Assembly: GCA_030562195.1 (NCBI GenBank)
Contig: JAUJPP010000007.1
Coordinates: 23,061,769 to 23,125,768, forward strand
Origin: Nipponacmea schrenckii
Lineage: Eukaryota > Mollusca > Gastropoda > Lottiidae
Direction of reading: 5' to 3'
DNA: 64,000 bases
Shown here: piece after piece, positions 40,701-55,700 of the stretch
Layout of the letters: every line of letters starts with the position of its first letter
Position numbering within the stretch: the stretch's first letter is position 1
Position numbers and translations under genes: made by a program
Notes under the pieces: model-generated
Seen by the model: the letters and a program-made list of their open reading frames with translations, nothing else
Databases searched by the model: none
What the model was told of the DNA's origin: nothing

Positions 40701-43700
40701 ACCCAGGAACAGTAATTTACTTTCACTATCACCTCTTTTGGACTCAGATGGACTTTTGAGAGTAGGAGGACGCCTTAATCATTCTACTCTGTCAGAATTT
40801 GAAAAGAAACCGGTGATCATTTCAGCAAAGCATCATATTGCAACACTTCTTGTTCGACACCATCACGAAAACATCCATCACCAGGGACGGCATCTAACCG
40901 AAGGCTCGGTACGCGCAGCAGGCTATTGGATAACTGGAGGAAAACGTTTAATCGCATCCATTATCCATAATTGCGTAATTTGTCGCAGGCTCAGAAGTAG
41001 AACGGAACATCAGAAAATGTCAGATCTACCAGAGGACCGCCTCAAACCTACTCCACCCTTTACTAATGTTGGGGTTGACACATTTGGACCGTGGTCAATA
41101 GTTACACGACGTACTCGTGGTGGACAAGCTAATTCCAAAAGATGGGCAATATTATTTTCGTGTTTAGTGTCGCGAGCTATTCATATTGAAGTCGTGGAAG
41201 ATCTTAGCTCGTCTTCATTTATTAACTCTCTTAAACTGTTTACATCCTTACGTGGACCAGTGCAGGAGTTTAGATCAGATCGTGGAACGAACTTTGTCGG
41301 AGCCACTGATGACTTAAAGATTGATGTCATAAATGTAGAGAGTCCACCTGTTCAAAATTTTCTTCTTGGAAGCAGGTCTTTTTGGAAATTTAATGCTCCA
41401 CATGCATCCCACATGGCCGGTGCATGGGAAAGGATGATCGGACTGACACGCAGAATCCTGGACTCTATGTTATTAAATGTTCCTGACAACAATTTAACTC
41501 ATGAAGTTCTTTGTACCTTCATGTGTGAAGTTTGTGCTATAATTAATGCCAGACATATTGTAGCTGTTTCAACAGACCCTGAATCTCCAGGTATATTATC
41601 ACCTGCAGTATTATTAACTCAAAAGACGAACTCGAAATCAGAATCGTATGAACACTTTGGAAGAAAGGACACTTATAAGTTTCAATGGAGGCATGTTCAG
41701 GTTCTTGCTGAACGTTTTTGGAAACAGTGGCAGCAGCAGTATCTGCAGAATCTTCAATCTCGCCCGAAATGGAAGGAAGAGAGAAATAATCTGAAACAAG
41801 ACGATGTTGTACTGTTAAAGGACAATGACTTAAAACGTAATCAGTGGCCAATAGGTGTAATCTGTGAAACTTTTCCCAGTGCAGATGGGAATATTCGAAA
41901 AGTATCTGTTCGAATTTGGAAAGACAATGATTTTGTAAAATATACGCGTCCGATATCCGAAGTAGTATATTTGTTATCTCCGAAATAGACTCATTCGTTC
42001 TGTTTTATTTTGCATAAGTGCCCAGGATAGGACAGTGCAGATTATTTTTTGTGTTTAATTAGTTAGTAGTGATTTGTTATCAAAATCAGACGGGGAATGT
42101 GCTGTTATCTATTCAATTTTTGTGGTCTGAAGGTCAGATGCAGTTGTCTCCCTTCCGGTTATCTCTTCATATTTTTTACTCCAAAATAGGAACTGAACGA
42201 AAACCTAACTTTCCACCCTCTTTGATCCCCCATAGAGTAAGTTTATATCTAAAAATTGGTTTTTAACTTTCTTTGATAACTTAAGAATTTAACCCAGGCT
42301 TAGATAGGTCTTTATGTATATTTTTGTGTCAAAGCAGGCAAGTTTAAGTAAACTTGGTTTCTGGAATTTTCTTTCGTGACCTTTGACCTGTTCTACTTTC
42401 ATTTTTATTTGATTTTGTAAACTGTACTGTTACTGTATTTTTCAGTCTTTTACCACTCCGGTGAATAAATGTTTACCTGCTAGACATTACAATTATTATT
42501 AATTATCAATCTCATTGTCGGGCCCTTAGCCGATCAACGACTCTTTGCAAGGTCTAATTCTCCAATCTGGGACCTGTTTCACAAAAATTCAACAAAGATA
42601 CCAACAAGATATATAGATTTTCATCAGCTTTAGTTTTACTTTATTGTTATTTATTATCTGATATTTATACTGTGCATGTTTGTAATAAAGATATATTCTG
42701 ATTACCAAGGTGGAAGTTTCCAGAATAACATCATTGTATGGGATGAGGAAATCTAAAACCGTTCTCTTTTGAACACGCTTGGTATTTTGAGACCTGATGA
42801 GAAGACTGGTTGGAAGACTTATCTACCGTCACCTGCTCATGCGTACAACTGCACCAGGCATGATAGTACGGGATATCTCCTTGTGAATTACTCTTTTGAA
42901 GAAAGCCATATCTCGCCGTTGAAGCTATCCTTAGCATATAACATGAAGAAAGAAAAACATAAAGTAAGTAAGTGACTTGAGAAAGAAATTGGAAGCCAGA
43001 ACTTCTGTTTTAGAGCCACGTGACCGCGTTCTCGTCAAACGTTTAGTTTTCAGGGATGGAAGACATAAGATTGCTGATCGGTGGGAAGACCAAGTCTATG
43101 TTATTATGGACCAGCCGAATCCAGATGTCCCAGTGTATTCTTTAAGTTGGAGAAGATTGCATCGTCACCATCTGTTGACTATAGGAACTGTCCCTATGAA
43201 TCTTCCTGAACCAGCCCCAGTAGCCCTGTACCTAAACCAAGACGTAAAAGAACACCTGAACCGGAAGCTGACGATAGTGTCGAGGAAATATATGAAGATG
43301 ATTTCAGAAAGTAGTATGGAATAATGTTTAGCACTTGAGATTAAAACTTGTGGTAAATGATAATTAATATTAATGTTGCATAAAAATTAATTCTAGCTTA
43401 CTTAATTATCATTTTATGAGCCTATCTACCTGCAATTCTGTAAAAACTTCCTCCTTACTTCTTCTTGCTCTCCAAGATTTAAATCTGATGAAGGCTGTCA
43501 TGTTGTTTGATGATGATTCTAAGTAAGGACAGGCAGAAGGCTGTCTTAACTTAAAATTGATTTTAATTCGCTTTGTGAAACATAATATTGTAACTTGAAA
43601 TTGTTTTTAACCTATTTTAGCAAAAACGCTGAAATTTTTTTTCTGAAACAGAATCATTGTAATTTAGGATGGAATCCTAGTTTAGGATGATTGTAAGTCT

Positions 43701-46700
43701 TCGTGAAAAGGCCCATGATCCTGTTTTATGTTGCCGTTTTGTAACAACATTGCCAAATCAAAATTTTATGTGAGTTCTACTTTGGACGATTGCTTCTACA
43801 GGAGATGAACATTATTTCTGAAGCGGTATGAAATTTTACTATTTCTGAATTTCTGAACATAGTTATAGAAATTCTAGTTATATTAACAATTCAAAATATT
43901 ATATTTTCAAATAGAGAAAATATATAGGCTGAGATAATAACATGATGATATATGAAACTATTAAAGGAATAATGTACAAGATATCCCACCTTATCCCGCA
44001 AACACAACTGTCGCGTTCCATTTTCATCAGGAATCACTCTCATAAACCTCATACAACGAACATGGTCAAAATTATTTTTTATTCCCAACATGTGGCAATC
44101 ACGAGCAAAATAATCCCATTTGTCAACATCAATTGAATTTCGTTTATTGGCGACAATCTGCAATCAAAATTCAATCATACATTAGATTTCATTTCATCGA
44201 CATCGATTTAAAAGCCACGATTCGCCTTTTTATGCTTTGTCTTAAATAAATGTAAAACTGTCTTCAGAAGTACAAGACAAAATAATTCCTTGATATTGAA
44301 TATTGATGAGAAGACATTTAAATTTCAAAGTAACATACACCCACAATTACAGCATTGTTAAATCATTTTTTCCTTCGATTTATTGCATTTATGTGTGAAA
44401 CAAACCCTTCGTCAAATTCGAACTTGGCGGCCGTCTTCCAATGCTCACAAGAAGTTTCATTAAAACCCATTGGAAATGTAGCTTCTACAATAAAATTTTG
44501 ATGTGTTTTTACTAAGTCAAGGGTAACTCAAATGTTCATTGGAAAATCCTCAAATTCAAACTTGACTGCCATCTTGTAAATTCCAACGCTAAGTTTCATC
44601 AAACTTCTTTGAAAATTGTAGCTTCTATTGCATCCATAAAAAAAAAATTACTTAGCAAAGGGCAATAACTCAAACACTATTCTTAAAAAATTGTCAAATT
44701 CAACCTTGACTGCCGTTTTATCAAATTTAATACTAATACCAAGTTTCATCAAAATCTATTCCAGCTTTTATAGCACCCACAATAAATTTTGACTTGATTT
44801 ACTGAGTCAAAGGTAATAACTCAAAACAACGTTCATTAAAAAATCGTAAATTCAATCTTGACCGCTGTCAATTCCGATGCTCACACAGAGTTTTGTCAAA
44901 ATCCATAATAAAATCCACAATAAAATTTTGACGCAATTTTACTCAGTCAAGGGCAATAACTCACAAACCATTCATCAAAAAATTCAAACTTGACCCCCGT
45001 CCTATCAATTCCGATACTCATACCAAGTTTCATCAATATCCATTGAAAATTGTAGGTTTCATTGCATCACCAATAAAATAACTCACAAAATGTTCATCGA
45101 AAAAACCGTCAAAATCGAACTTGACTGCCGTCTTATCAATTCCAATGCTAATGCTAAGTTTCATTAAAATCCACAGAAAGTTGTGGCTTCTATAGTGTCT
45201 ACAACAATTATGGTCATGATTATGACGATAGGTGCCGCTGTAGAACCATCACCAAATAAGATATAGACTATAGATAGCCTCTATCACCCAGCCAAAAGAT
45301 GATCGAGACTATGTCGAATTTAATTTCGACTAGTTAAAATTATGGTTTAAAAAGAAACCTATATCATCATGCATGCACCTTACATTTACTAATATAATTA
45401 CTAGATTTATTGTAAGTAAGCTACTTCCACAATCATTAGTCTTTAAATTATTTTAATGCTATAAATAATGGTAACCGACAATCAGCATAATCTATCTAGC
45501 CCCACTAAAATAAATTTTCAAAGTTGTAGGAAAAATGAAAGGCCTAAGCCTAAGATTTAAGATTCTTATATTTTCAGCTATTTCGGTTAAAGAAATAATA
45601 CTACCACCGATTTTAGTACAGAGACATTCATAACTAACGCATCTAATAATCGTAACCTACAACTTGCACCTTGGTTTATCATAAATCTTTTTGATCTATA
45701 TAGGTTAGTGCTTTTATGAGACTATGTTCTCATCACAATCACTAACACTAAACAATTTTTAGTGATTAGGGTGATTGAAAAGTAACAAGTTACTATTCAA
45801 TATAAGGCACTGGCACAGGGTTAAAGTTATGTTTACAATAATTGTGGGGTTATGTGTAATGAACTAAATAAAACAAAATCATAACGTTATCATATAAAAA
45901 ATCTTGGACCTAATAAAGGAATTTATAATACTTATAATTTACATTTAGGGAAATAATTAAAGTACAGGATCAAAAGGACAGCTTCAAATTTTCTGGAATA
46001 ATGAAGAAAGTTGATTAATGGCTACAACTATAGAAAATAAAGTCTTTCATACTATCATATATTATAAAGTTCAAAGAAAGTAAATAAAATGAGAACATTC
46101 TGTTGGGTCATTCTACATTATCGATAGAGTCAAGTCTACCACGAACAAGTATATCTTGTAGATTTTTAATTTTTTGAATAAGCTATGACTAATTTTTTGT
46201 AAAAAACAGTGGGAAATTTATTTTGTAATTCGGTATATAGTATCTTTTGATAATTCGGGATGCTTGGCAAGAAATATTATTGAATGGAGCAACAAATGGG
46301 ATTATTTGAGAATCAAACTGTATATTTAATCCAGAGGGTGAAATGATTTTAGTTGATTCATCCAAAAAATCTCCCTGTATAGTCTTGAACTTTTAGGGTT
46401 GGTGTCTTCTTCTGTGATGACTTTTTCAATGGGTGTCACTTTCATATCTGCTAAGGAATGGTTGAAACGAAGACCGTTAATTCTTTCTCTCAAAGAGTTT
46501 TGAGTTTCGCCTACGTATTGTAAGTGGCATTTGTCGCATGAAATTAGGTAAATAATATTTGTGCTGGTACAGGAAAGCTCACCGTTAATAGGGTATTGTT
46601 TACCGTTATGTTTATTAGAGAAGGAATTGGTTGTTAAAATATGCTCGCAGGTTCTACATCTTGTAGATCTGCACGGCCGTGATCCGAAAGATTGAATAAA

Positions 46701-49700
46701 GTTTACCGGAACGAGGATTGTGTTCCGGTTCTCAATTTCCGAAAGAGTTTTACTTTTAATGCTGCGGAGATATCGTTTTGAATATCCCCGCTCTCGCAAT
46801 TTCTTAAAGACTTATTGGCACGCATCATCAAAATCCTCTGTTCTGGTGCAAATTCTACGGAACCGTAAAACTTGCGATTTTATTATGCCTGAAAATGTAT
46901 GTTTACGTTGAAAAGTTGGTGTGTATCAGTGGGTTTGAAAAATACTTTGATATCAGCCTTCCTAGTTTCATTAAAATCCGGTCCTTTGAATACTGTTGTG
47001 TCGAGAAAGTCCATGCTATTATCACTTATATTTGCTGTTAATTTGATTGATGGGTGATGGCTATTTAAAATTTCGAATTATTGCCAGAATTCCTGAATAG
47101 TGTGTTTCCAAACTAAAAGATAGCTTGCCAGGCAAGGTAACATACGCCCACTGGCAGCATTGAATTTGAAAAATAAATTGAGCAATGACTCAAAAACATT
47201 CACTAAATGGATATTGAAGTCAAGGGCAAAAACTCAAAAACTTTTCATGGAAAATTGTCAATTTAGAAGTTGACCACCATCTTATCTATTACAATACTCA
47301 TACCAAGTTTCATCAAATCTATTAAAAAATTGTAGCTTATTTTGCACCCACAAATATATTTGACTAAGTCAAGGGCAATAAATCAAAAACCATTCGTTAA
47401 AAAAGTCGAAAATTCAAACTTGACTAATGTCTTATCTATTTTGATGCTTACACCAAGTTCCATCAAAATCTTTTGAAACTTAAAGCTTCTTATTGAAACC
47501 ACAATAGAATCTTCACAATTTCACAAAGTCAAGGGCAATAACTCAAAACAGTTCATTGAAAAACTGTCAAATTCAAAATTGACTGAGGTCTAATCAATTC
47601 GAATGCTCACACCAAGTTTCATGAAAATCCTCTGAAAATTGGAGGATTTATTGCATCGAAACTCAATTTTTGACAAGATTTTACTACGTCAAGGGCAATA
47701 ACTAAAAAACTGTTCATCTAAAAATCTTCAAATTCGAACTTGACCGTCGTCTTATCAATTCCAATGCTCACACCAACTTCCATTTAAATCCATTGAAATG
47801 TGTAGCTTCTATTTTGTCTACAACAAATATAGAGGCAGGGGCAATAACTCCAAAACCGTTTATCGCAATATCTTCCAAATCGAGCTTGACTGCCGTCTTA
47901 TCAATACCAATGCTCATACCAAGTTTCATTAAAATCCATAGAAAATTGTAGCTTCTATAGTGTCTACAACAAATGTTGACGGACCAACAGACCGGCAGAC
48001 CGACGGACAGGGGCAACGACAATATACTTCCACATATTAATGTGGGCGTATAAAAGTCTGTTCATTCGATAATTTCCATACATGCATACCAAGTTTCATT
48101 AAGATTACTAAGTTTTTACTAAGTCAAGGGCAATAACTCAAAATCCGTTCATTCAATATTTCCATTTTCAAACTTGACTGAGATCTGATCAATATATACA
48201 TGTATACCAATTTTCATTAAGATCGGATAAAAACTGTAGCCTCTATCTTTGATACAACCCAAATTTGACACGTTTTTACTAAGTCAAGGGCAATAACTCA
48301 CAATACGTTCATTCGATAATTTCCATTTTTGAACTTGACTGAGATATTATCAATATATACATGTATACCAAGTTTCATTAAGATCGGATAAAAACTGTAG
48401 CCTCTATTGTGGATACAACCCAAATTTGACACGTTTTTACTACGTCAAGGGCAATAACTCAAAATCCGGTCTTTCGATAATTGCCATTTTCGAACTTGAC
48501 TGAGATATCTATATATTCATGTATACCAAGTTTCATTAAGATCAGATAAAAACTGTGGCCTCTATTGTGGATACAACCCAAATTTGACGCGTTTTTACTA
48601 AGTGAAGGGCAATAACTCAAAAACCGTTCATTCGATAATTTCCATTTTTGAACTTGACCGAGATATCATCAATATATACATGTATACCAAGTTTCATTAA
48701 GATCGGATAAAAACTGTAGCCTCTATTGTGGATACAACCCAAATTTGACGCGTTTTTACTAAGTCAAGTGCAATAACTCAAAAACTGTTCATGCGATAAT
48801 TTCCATTTTCGAACTTGACCGAGATATCATCAATATATACATGTATACCAAGTTTCATTAAGATCGGATAAAAACTGTAGCCTTCATCGTGGATACAACA
48901 AATGTGGACGGACCGACGGACGGACGGACAGGGGCGACGGCAATATACGTCCACATTTCCATGTGAGCGTATAAAAATATGTCATCCAAAAAGCGTCAGT
49001 AGAAAAGTGGTTTAAAAGGAGAAATCAATTCACTTTCGCGTTCCCATTCTGCCATGAAAATATTGGCATAACTTGGAGCAAATCGCTTATCCATTGCTGT
49101 TCCTGAAGTCTGAAGATAAACCTTACCGTTAAAATAAAAACCATTCCGTTTTAAACAAATTTCGAGTAATTGAAGAATTTCAGAATCGGGCCGTTTTTGA
49201 TCGGGAGTTGTCTCAAAGCATTTTTTTTACAGTTCAAACCGGCTACGTTGTCAATATTGTTATAAATACTACTAACGTCCATTGATATGAAGAAAGCATT
49301 TTCCGGGATTTCTAAATTCTTTATTTTTTCAACAAAATCGGATGTGTCTTTTAGATAAGATGGGTGTTGGCACGCTAAACGAAAAATAACAAAAAATGTC
49401 AATGTATTCCGAGACTCGATAAGACTCGCTGGAGCAGTCTGAAATGATTGGTCGACTCTTAGGTATAATGTTTGGTAAAAACGATTCTGTTTCCGGGTTC
49501 TTATGGATCTTCGGGAGCGTATAAATATGCCGTTGATGTGCGTAGGTAAATAATATTTGTGCTGGTACAGGAAAACTTACCGTTTATAGGGTATTGTTTA
49601 CCGTTATGTTTATTAGAGAAGGAATTGGTTGTTAAAATATGCTACATCTTGTAGATCTGCACGGCAAGAATTCTATTATTTATTCAATTCAATAATTAAA

Positions 49701-52700
49701 AAATTGAATGTTTAGTGAAGAATTACCGTTTTTAATACAAATTATGATTTTGTATACAAATGTCAGTTTTCGACGACAAATGTTGAATTTAACGTACGAA
49801 TTAAGAAATAAGAATTTAGAATTAAGAAATAAGAAATATCAATGAAGAACATGGAATAAAAAGCCATTCCGCCTTCCATATACTACTACTTTGATCTATA
49901 CTCAAGGAATTGTTTTTATACAACGTCACTGTTCTAATTACTACTTACTTCATATAAGAAATGTTTTTCAGCAGGTCGTCCTTTTAACTCCCCATTCTCC
50001 TGAAATAAGACAAATTATCTTGTACTTTGTGGACTTAAGTCAGTTGCATACTATGAAAGTCTAAGATCCTCTGCTGACATTATGTATTTCAAGTTGTTCT
50101 AGCAGTTTTGGACATCAGTAACTGTCAAAATGCAATGTGTCAATAAATAACATTATAATAAATGAAGTTCAAATCTTACTACAACTACTTCTACTACAAT
50201 TATTATTTTGTAACAAATATATAAAATCAGATATTACATGAAGATTTATTTTTATCTAACAATACATTGAAAAGATATTTTTTAATATTGTGATCTATTC
50301 CTCATTTTAGAGTAGGGTTTATGTGCAACTAACCTTTAACGGTCCATATATCAGTTCTTTAATAAATATTATATCTTCCTCCTCTATATTATAAGCTTTA
50401 AAGTCATCTTCTAGTTTATTATCTTCAATCAGGTACTCCAACATATCTAGTGATGCCTTTTCATGCTGTAATTCAAAATACAAATGATTCTATTATTTTT
50501 TTTAATTTAAGAATTTATCTATTGACTTGTCCATAACAACTGGGTAAATAATATAATGCTAGCTTGTCATGGCAATATACGCCCACCACCTCTCAGAAAT
50601 GATAACAGAGACCTTAGTCACTTGAAAATGATTTTTTTGAAATCTTATAGGTAGTTCAAGGCAACACTTCATGGACATTTATCATCAAATTTAAAAGTGA
50701 ACAAGATCATCAACACATGTTGATTTCAAATTAGGTATTTTAAAGGTATAAAATAATATCTTTAATATCTTTAAAACAGAAACAAAAAATTGTCGAATTT
50801 GCTGAAATGTACAAAAAAATGCTTGATCTTCATATTTCAAATTTCATAAAATTGTTTAGGATCTTAGTCTTTTCTTCTTTGGACAGAGGGAAAATTGTAT
50901 GGTACGAACAGGATAACAATGTGCTAATGATGTTTCATTCATTATTCTGCGATATTTGTATTTGTATGAATATTTGGTACCACATAAGGAGAAATGAAGT
51001 GTGACGGTACATGTGAAGAGGCAAGTCCTTTTAAGCATAGAGGAGCAGATGCCAATTTATCTCAGAATGGTATGAATTTATGTAAAAATTGTTTCGAACA
51101 AAGGTATGGCCAACTGCCAAGGATATCTAATCATGTCAAATTAAGTAAGAAAACGAATACCAATCCAACAAATACCAATGACCAATCTAACCAGGCTGTA
51201 ACATTATTGATGTGGATACAGCTGATTTTGCATTCACTGACTTGTTGCTGGGATATATTGTTTCTTTAAAACAGTACCTCTGATAATATGAATAAAGCTA
51301 TAATTTTTTATACTAAAAAACATAATGGACAGTAAGAATTAACTTTAGAATAATAGTGATATAAGCAAAATTGGAGAAAAGGCTAGCAGAGAAGACTCTG
51401 TTGAAAGACCGGAAAAGGAGGCCCATGTGATGGACACTCTGTGTGCCCCAGAAAAACCTAAGGATAAAGCTGACTGTGTACCGGAATTCACAATATGTGC
51501 GATGTATATTGGAAAGAAGATTTCCAACGGTTAACGAAATAATAATATAATCTTCTTTTTTGTTATTGAATGTACATTCTATTGGTTCATAAAGTTTAAA
51601 TATCGGGTCGAGCTGCCATTTTTTTCTAGAGTTTTAGTTTCTTTTAAATGATCTGGAAACAAATTTGAAGTTGGTAGACTGATATTCGTAAACTTGCTGA
51701 CTCTATTATAATTCACAGCTTTTGATAGCTATTTGGACAGATATGGTTGGGAAAGAGTCACAAAATGAAGCCACAAAAATTTGGGATTTTCTGCACCTTC
51801 GCGGGTTCGAGGGTTTTAACACGTAACACGTTACCTCGCATTCACTAAACCTTGATATATTTGGAAAGAGTAAACTAAGTGTTTAAACTGTGATGAATAA
51901 GTTTTTGGGTTTTTTTATTTTTAATTTATCAGATTTTGTTGTGTTATTTATGGCAGCAGGTTCATCTTCTGATCAATGTATGCTCTAATTGGCTAAATTT
52001 AAATATTTATTCAAAGACGCAGTATTCTTTAAGTATGAGTTAATATAATGTTTTATGTGTATCCTGTTTTAAGATTGACCTAATCCATAGTGTTTAGTGT
52101 GGTGTCATGCAAGTGATTATTATGATAGCGCAGTGTCTAAACAATGCAGAAAAATATTGTCGAGTGTTTAATCAAAAGCGAAATTTTGTATTATGAAATA
52201 TGAGAATAAAATGGACGTTTTATTATAAGAATTTGCATTTTCTTTTAGAATTTTTGAGATGATTAGAAATTTAATTATTATGTCTTAAAATAGCGGCTTT
52301 TGTGCAGTGACAGTCAAGCGGATGTTAATAAAATGTAGTGGTTTAGGCCTACTTTCATTTTGACTTAGACAAAATTTTCATGGTCATGCTATTTTGATTT
52401 TTTGTACAGAAATCAAGTATTGGACATGTAACATATTGGGAAGTTTTCAATGAGATTTCTGGAAAAAGTTATAGAAGGTTGAATTTCGTGACTTACCATG
52501 GAATTATTATTATTATTATTATACAACATATTTATAGTGCACCCTTTCACTAACGTGTTCTGGGGCACTTTACAGTTAACTGATAAAAATCTATAACAAT
52601 GATTAAAGTACAGTAAAATATAATTTAAGATGATAATTTAAGAGTAGGCTTATAATAAAGTAAATTAATAAAACTAGATAAAATGAATTGAATAATAAAA

Positions 52701-55700
52701 ATATAAAACTTAATTTTTTAAAAGCCTGATTAAAAAGATGAGTTTTGAGGTTTTTCTTAAAAGCGTTAAAAGATGTACATGTGCGAAGTATAAAAGGTAG
52801 CTTATTCCATAAAACTGGTGCTTGAAAACTAAACGATCTATGTCCATATGAAACAAGCTTTACAGAAACTGGTTTTAAAAGTAATTTATCAACTGATCTC
52901 AAGGTACGACTTGGAGTATAGATATCTATTAATTCAATTAAATATAAAGGAGCTAAATTGTGTAGACATTTAAAAGTTAACAATGGAATCAGATGGCCAA
53001 TTAATTACTGGACTCGGTCCATAATACAAAGGACTCAGACCACAAAAACATTTTATGTTAATGCAATATAAGTCTATTTTTATAAATCTTTTTTCTCCCT
53101 TCCGTTTTGTGTTTTCGCACTAATTTTGGAATTTGACGTCAGAAATTGCACTTTCTTTCGGATTTTGTGAGGTAATGAGAGATTGGATAGGCGGAAGATT
53201 CTTTCTAAAAATAGTGTTTATTTTGCAGTGACATTCAAGCAAATGTTCATAAATGCACACGGCCTATATCGTGATCGTTTATTGACCGTAGCTAGGGGCT
53301 TGCCCCCCCCCCCCCGCGAACATTTTCCAACCATAACATTAAAAATGTCCTGTTTTAATCGTTTAATATATAGACAAAGAGCAACTCTAAGGCTTTTAAT
53401 TGTTTTTCCCCAAAAAGCTCAGTTATGGCCTAGCCTAATCACTTGTTTGAGGACCACACTGTTTTGAATCATTATATTTGCATAAGTTGTGGTCTGAGGC
53501 ATTTGGATTGCAACCACGTGCTCGCAGAGTTATTTATCCTTGTTTCCTAGTACGCCATTTTCAAAAGAAAACATTTTAAGAAACCTTTCCTGTTTATTAC
53601 GATTTTGATAATTTAGGGGCTTTAGACAAAACTCTTCAGGTATTTTTAAGATTAGCTTTATAACGGTTGTTTATATTATGCATACGTTTATTGAATCTGT
53701 CTTAGTGTCGCGATGTAGAGCAAAATGAGTCGAATAAATGAATGCTTTGTTAGGTAACGGTTAGATTTTCCTTAGCGTATTTTGTTTGTTCATATGGTTT
53801 GTTGCATTCATTATTGTATTTTAATGCCGTCTAACGCGTGATCGGTTTACTACAAAGGGAGACAACTACATTTAATTGTGCCAGTTCTAGTAGGAGTTAC
53901 GTCCCATATAATATTTGTCAGTAGCCTTAAGAAATCTAAGGGAAGTAACCATAATTATCATTTCACGTACAAGTTAATAGTTTTACTTATGAATTTTATT
54001 CTTCATATATTTCAGAATGTACTCACATAAATAATACATGCATTAAAATGTTACCGTACTGTATTAAATTACATTACTGGAAATTTGTCTCGACGCAAAA
54101 CCACTTCCCAACCACACACTGAATCACACAGTTATAACTGAGTAGCTAGAGTTACGTTCCTTTGTTTTCAGAGCACGCCATTTAAAATGTATAAGTTTTT
54201 AATTCGTAAAGATAAAGGCAATGAGGAGACATCCAAGGTATCACCTATACAGGAATTAACAGCCACTGATGTGCCAAATACAAAACAAAACCAGGTTGCA
54301 GCGAACGGCAGGAGTTTGCACCGAATGACCTAGGGCAGGAATACCCAAAACAACCCAAACAATGTACCTTCAAACCAGATCATCTTGGTCGAAAGTTCTT
54401 CTCTGACTGGTATAGAAAGTTTGAATGGCTGTAATATTCTGTAGAGCGTGATGCTGTGTTTTGCTTTCCTTGTAGAAAATATTCCACGTTCGCTGCTACA
54501 GAGAATTAGAAACGTTTTAGCATCCATGGCCTTTCTAACTGGAAAAGAGCACTTGGAGAAAGTGCTACATGACAACTCTACATGTCACAATGAAGCCATG
54601 AGAAGTTGGAAGGAACAGTTGGTGCGAAAAGATTCTGGCAAATCGGTTTCATTGATGGTCAGTGCCGATGTTCTGGAGAGCCGTCGCTATTACGTTAAGA
54701 GCATTGCCGAGGTTGTGCAATTCTTAGCAGTGAACGAACTTTCATTCAGAGGCACGTATGATTTGACATTTCATGAGGATCGTGGACTTTTTAATAGATT
54801 ATTTAATTATACCCTGAAGAAAGTTCCCAAATTAGCCGAAATTGAGAGTGCGATACCCCTAAATGCAACATTACGTTCGCCCGAAGTCCAAAATGATATT
54901 ATTAAGTTAATGGCCCTTATGGTGTCCGAAACTGTAGCAGCTGCTTTGCAATCATCGCCTTACGGAAGATTCACCTTTTAGCTGATGGAACAAGAAACAA
55001 GGCCAATATAGAAAACATTGCTTGTGCAGTTCGGTACGTCAATGACGGTGTGCCGAAAGAGTCATTACCGGTACTAGTTATAAAAAGCACTGAAAAACTA
55101 GATGCAAAAGCTTTGACAAATGTTTTGTTAAATGTTCTTGATGAACTGGGAATCGATAGTTCTAAAATGATTGCACAGTGCATCCTGTATGAGTGGTAAT
55201 CGTGGTGAAGTCAAACGGTTAATACAGAACACTCTTCAGTCTGAAATACCGTATGTACATTGTAAAAACCATAAGTTACATTTGGTAGTAATTGACTTGG
55301 TTTCCAGTAATCCCACATAAATGTGGGCGTATATTTTAGTCGCCCCTGTCTGTCTGTCTGTCTGTCTGTCTGTCCACAATTGTTGTGAACACGATAGAGA
55401 CCACATTTCTTGATGGATTTTGACCAAATTTGGTGAGTGTGTTTGTTATAACCCAAGGAAGAAGCATATTGAAAATAAGACCAATCGAAAAATATTCAAT
55501 GAGTTATTACCCTTGTTTTTGAAAATTTGTTGTGAACACGATTAAGAGTGTGTTTCTTGATGGATTTTGATGAAATTTGGTGTGATTGCTTGTTATTACT
55601 TAAGGATGAAGCCTATTGAAAATCAGACAAATCGAAAAATAAATTGATGAGTTATTGCCCTTGTTCTTGAAAACACATTCATCTGCCTGTCCACAATTGT

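Noticed and set aside
42001..42729. Exact BEL 3' LTR coordinates
   Set aside because: Without the 5' LTR (in the gap) any TG...CA choice is arbitrary, so only a broad region is reported.
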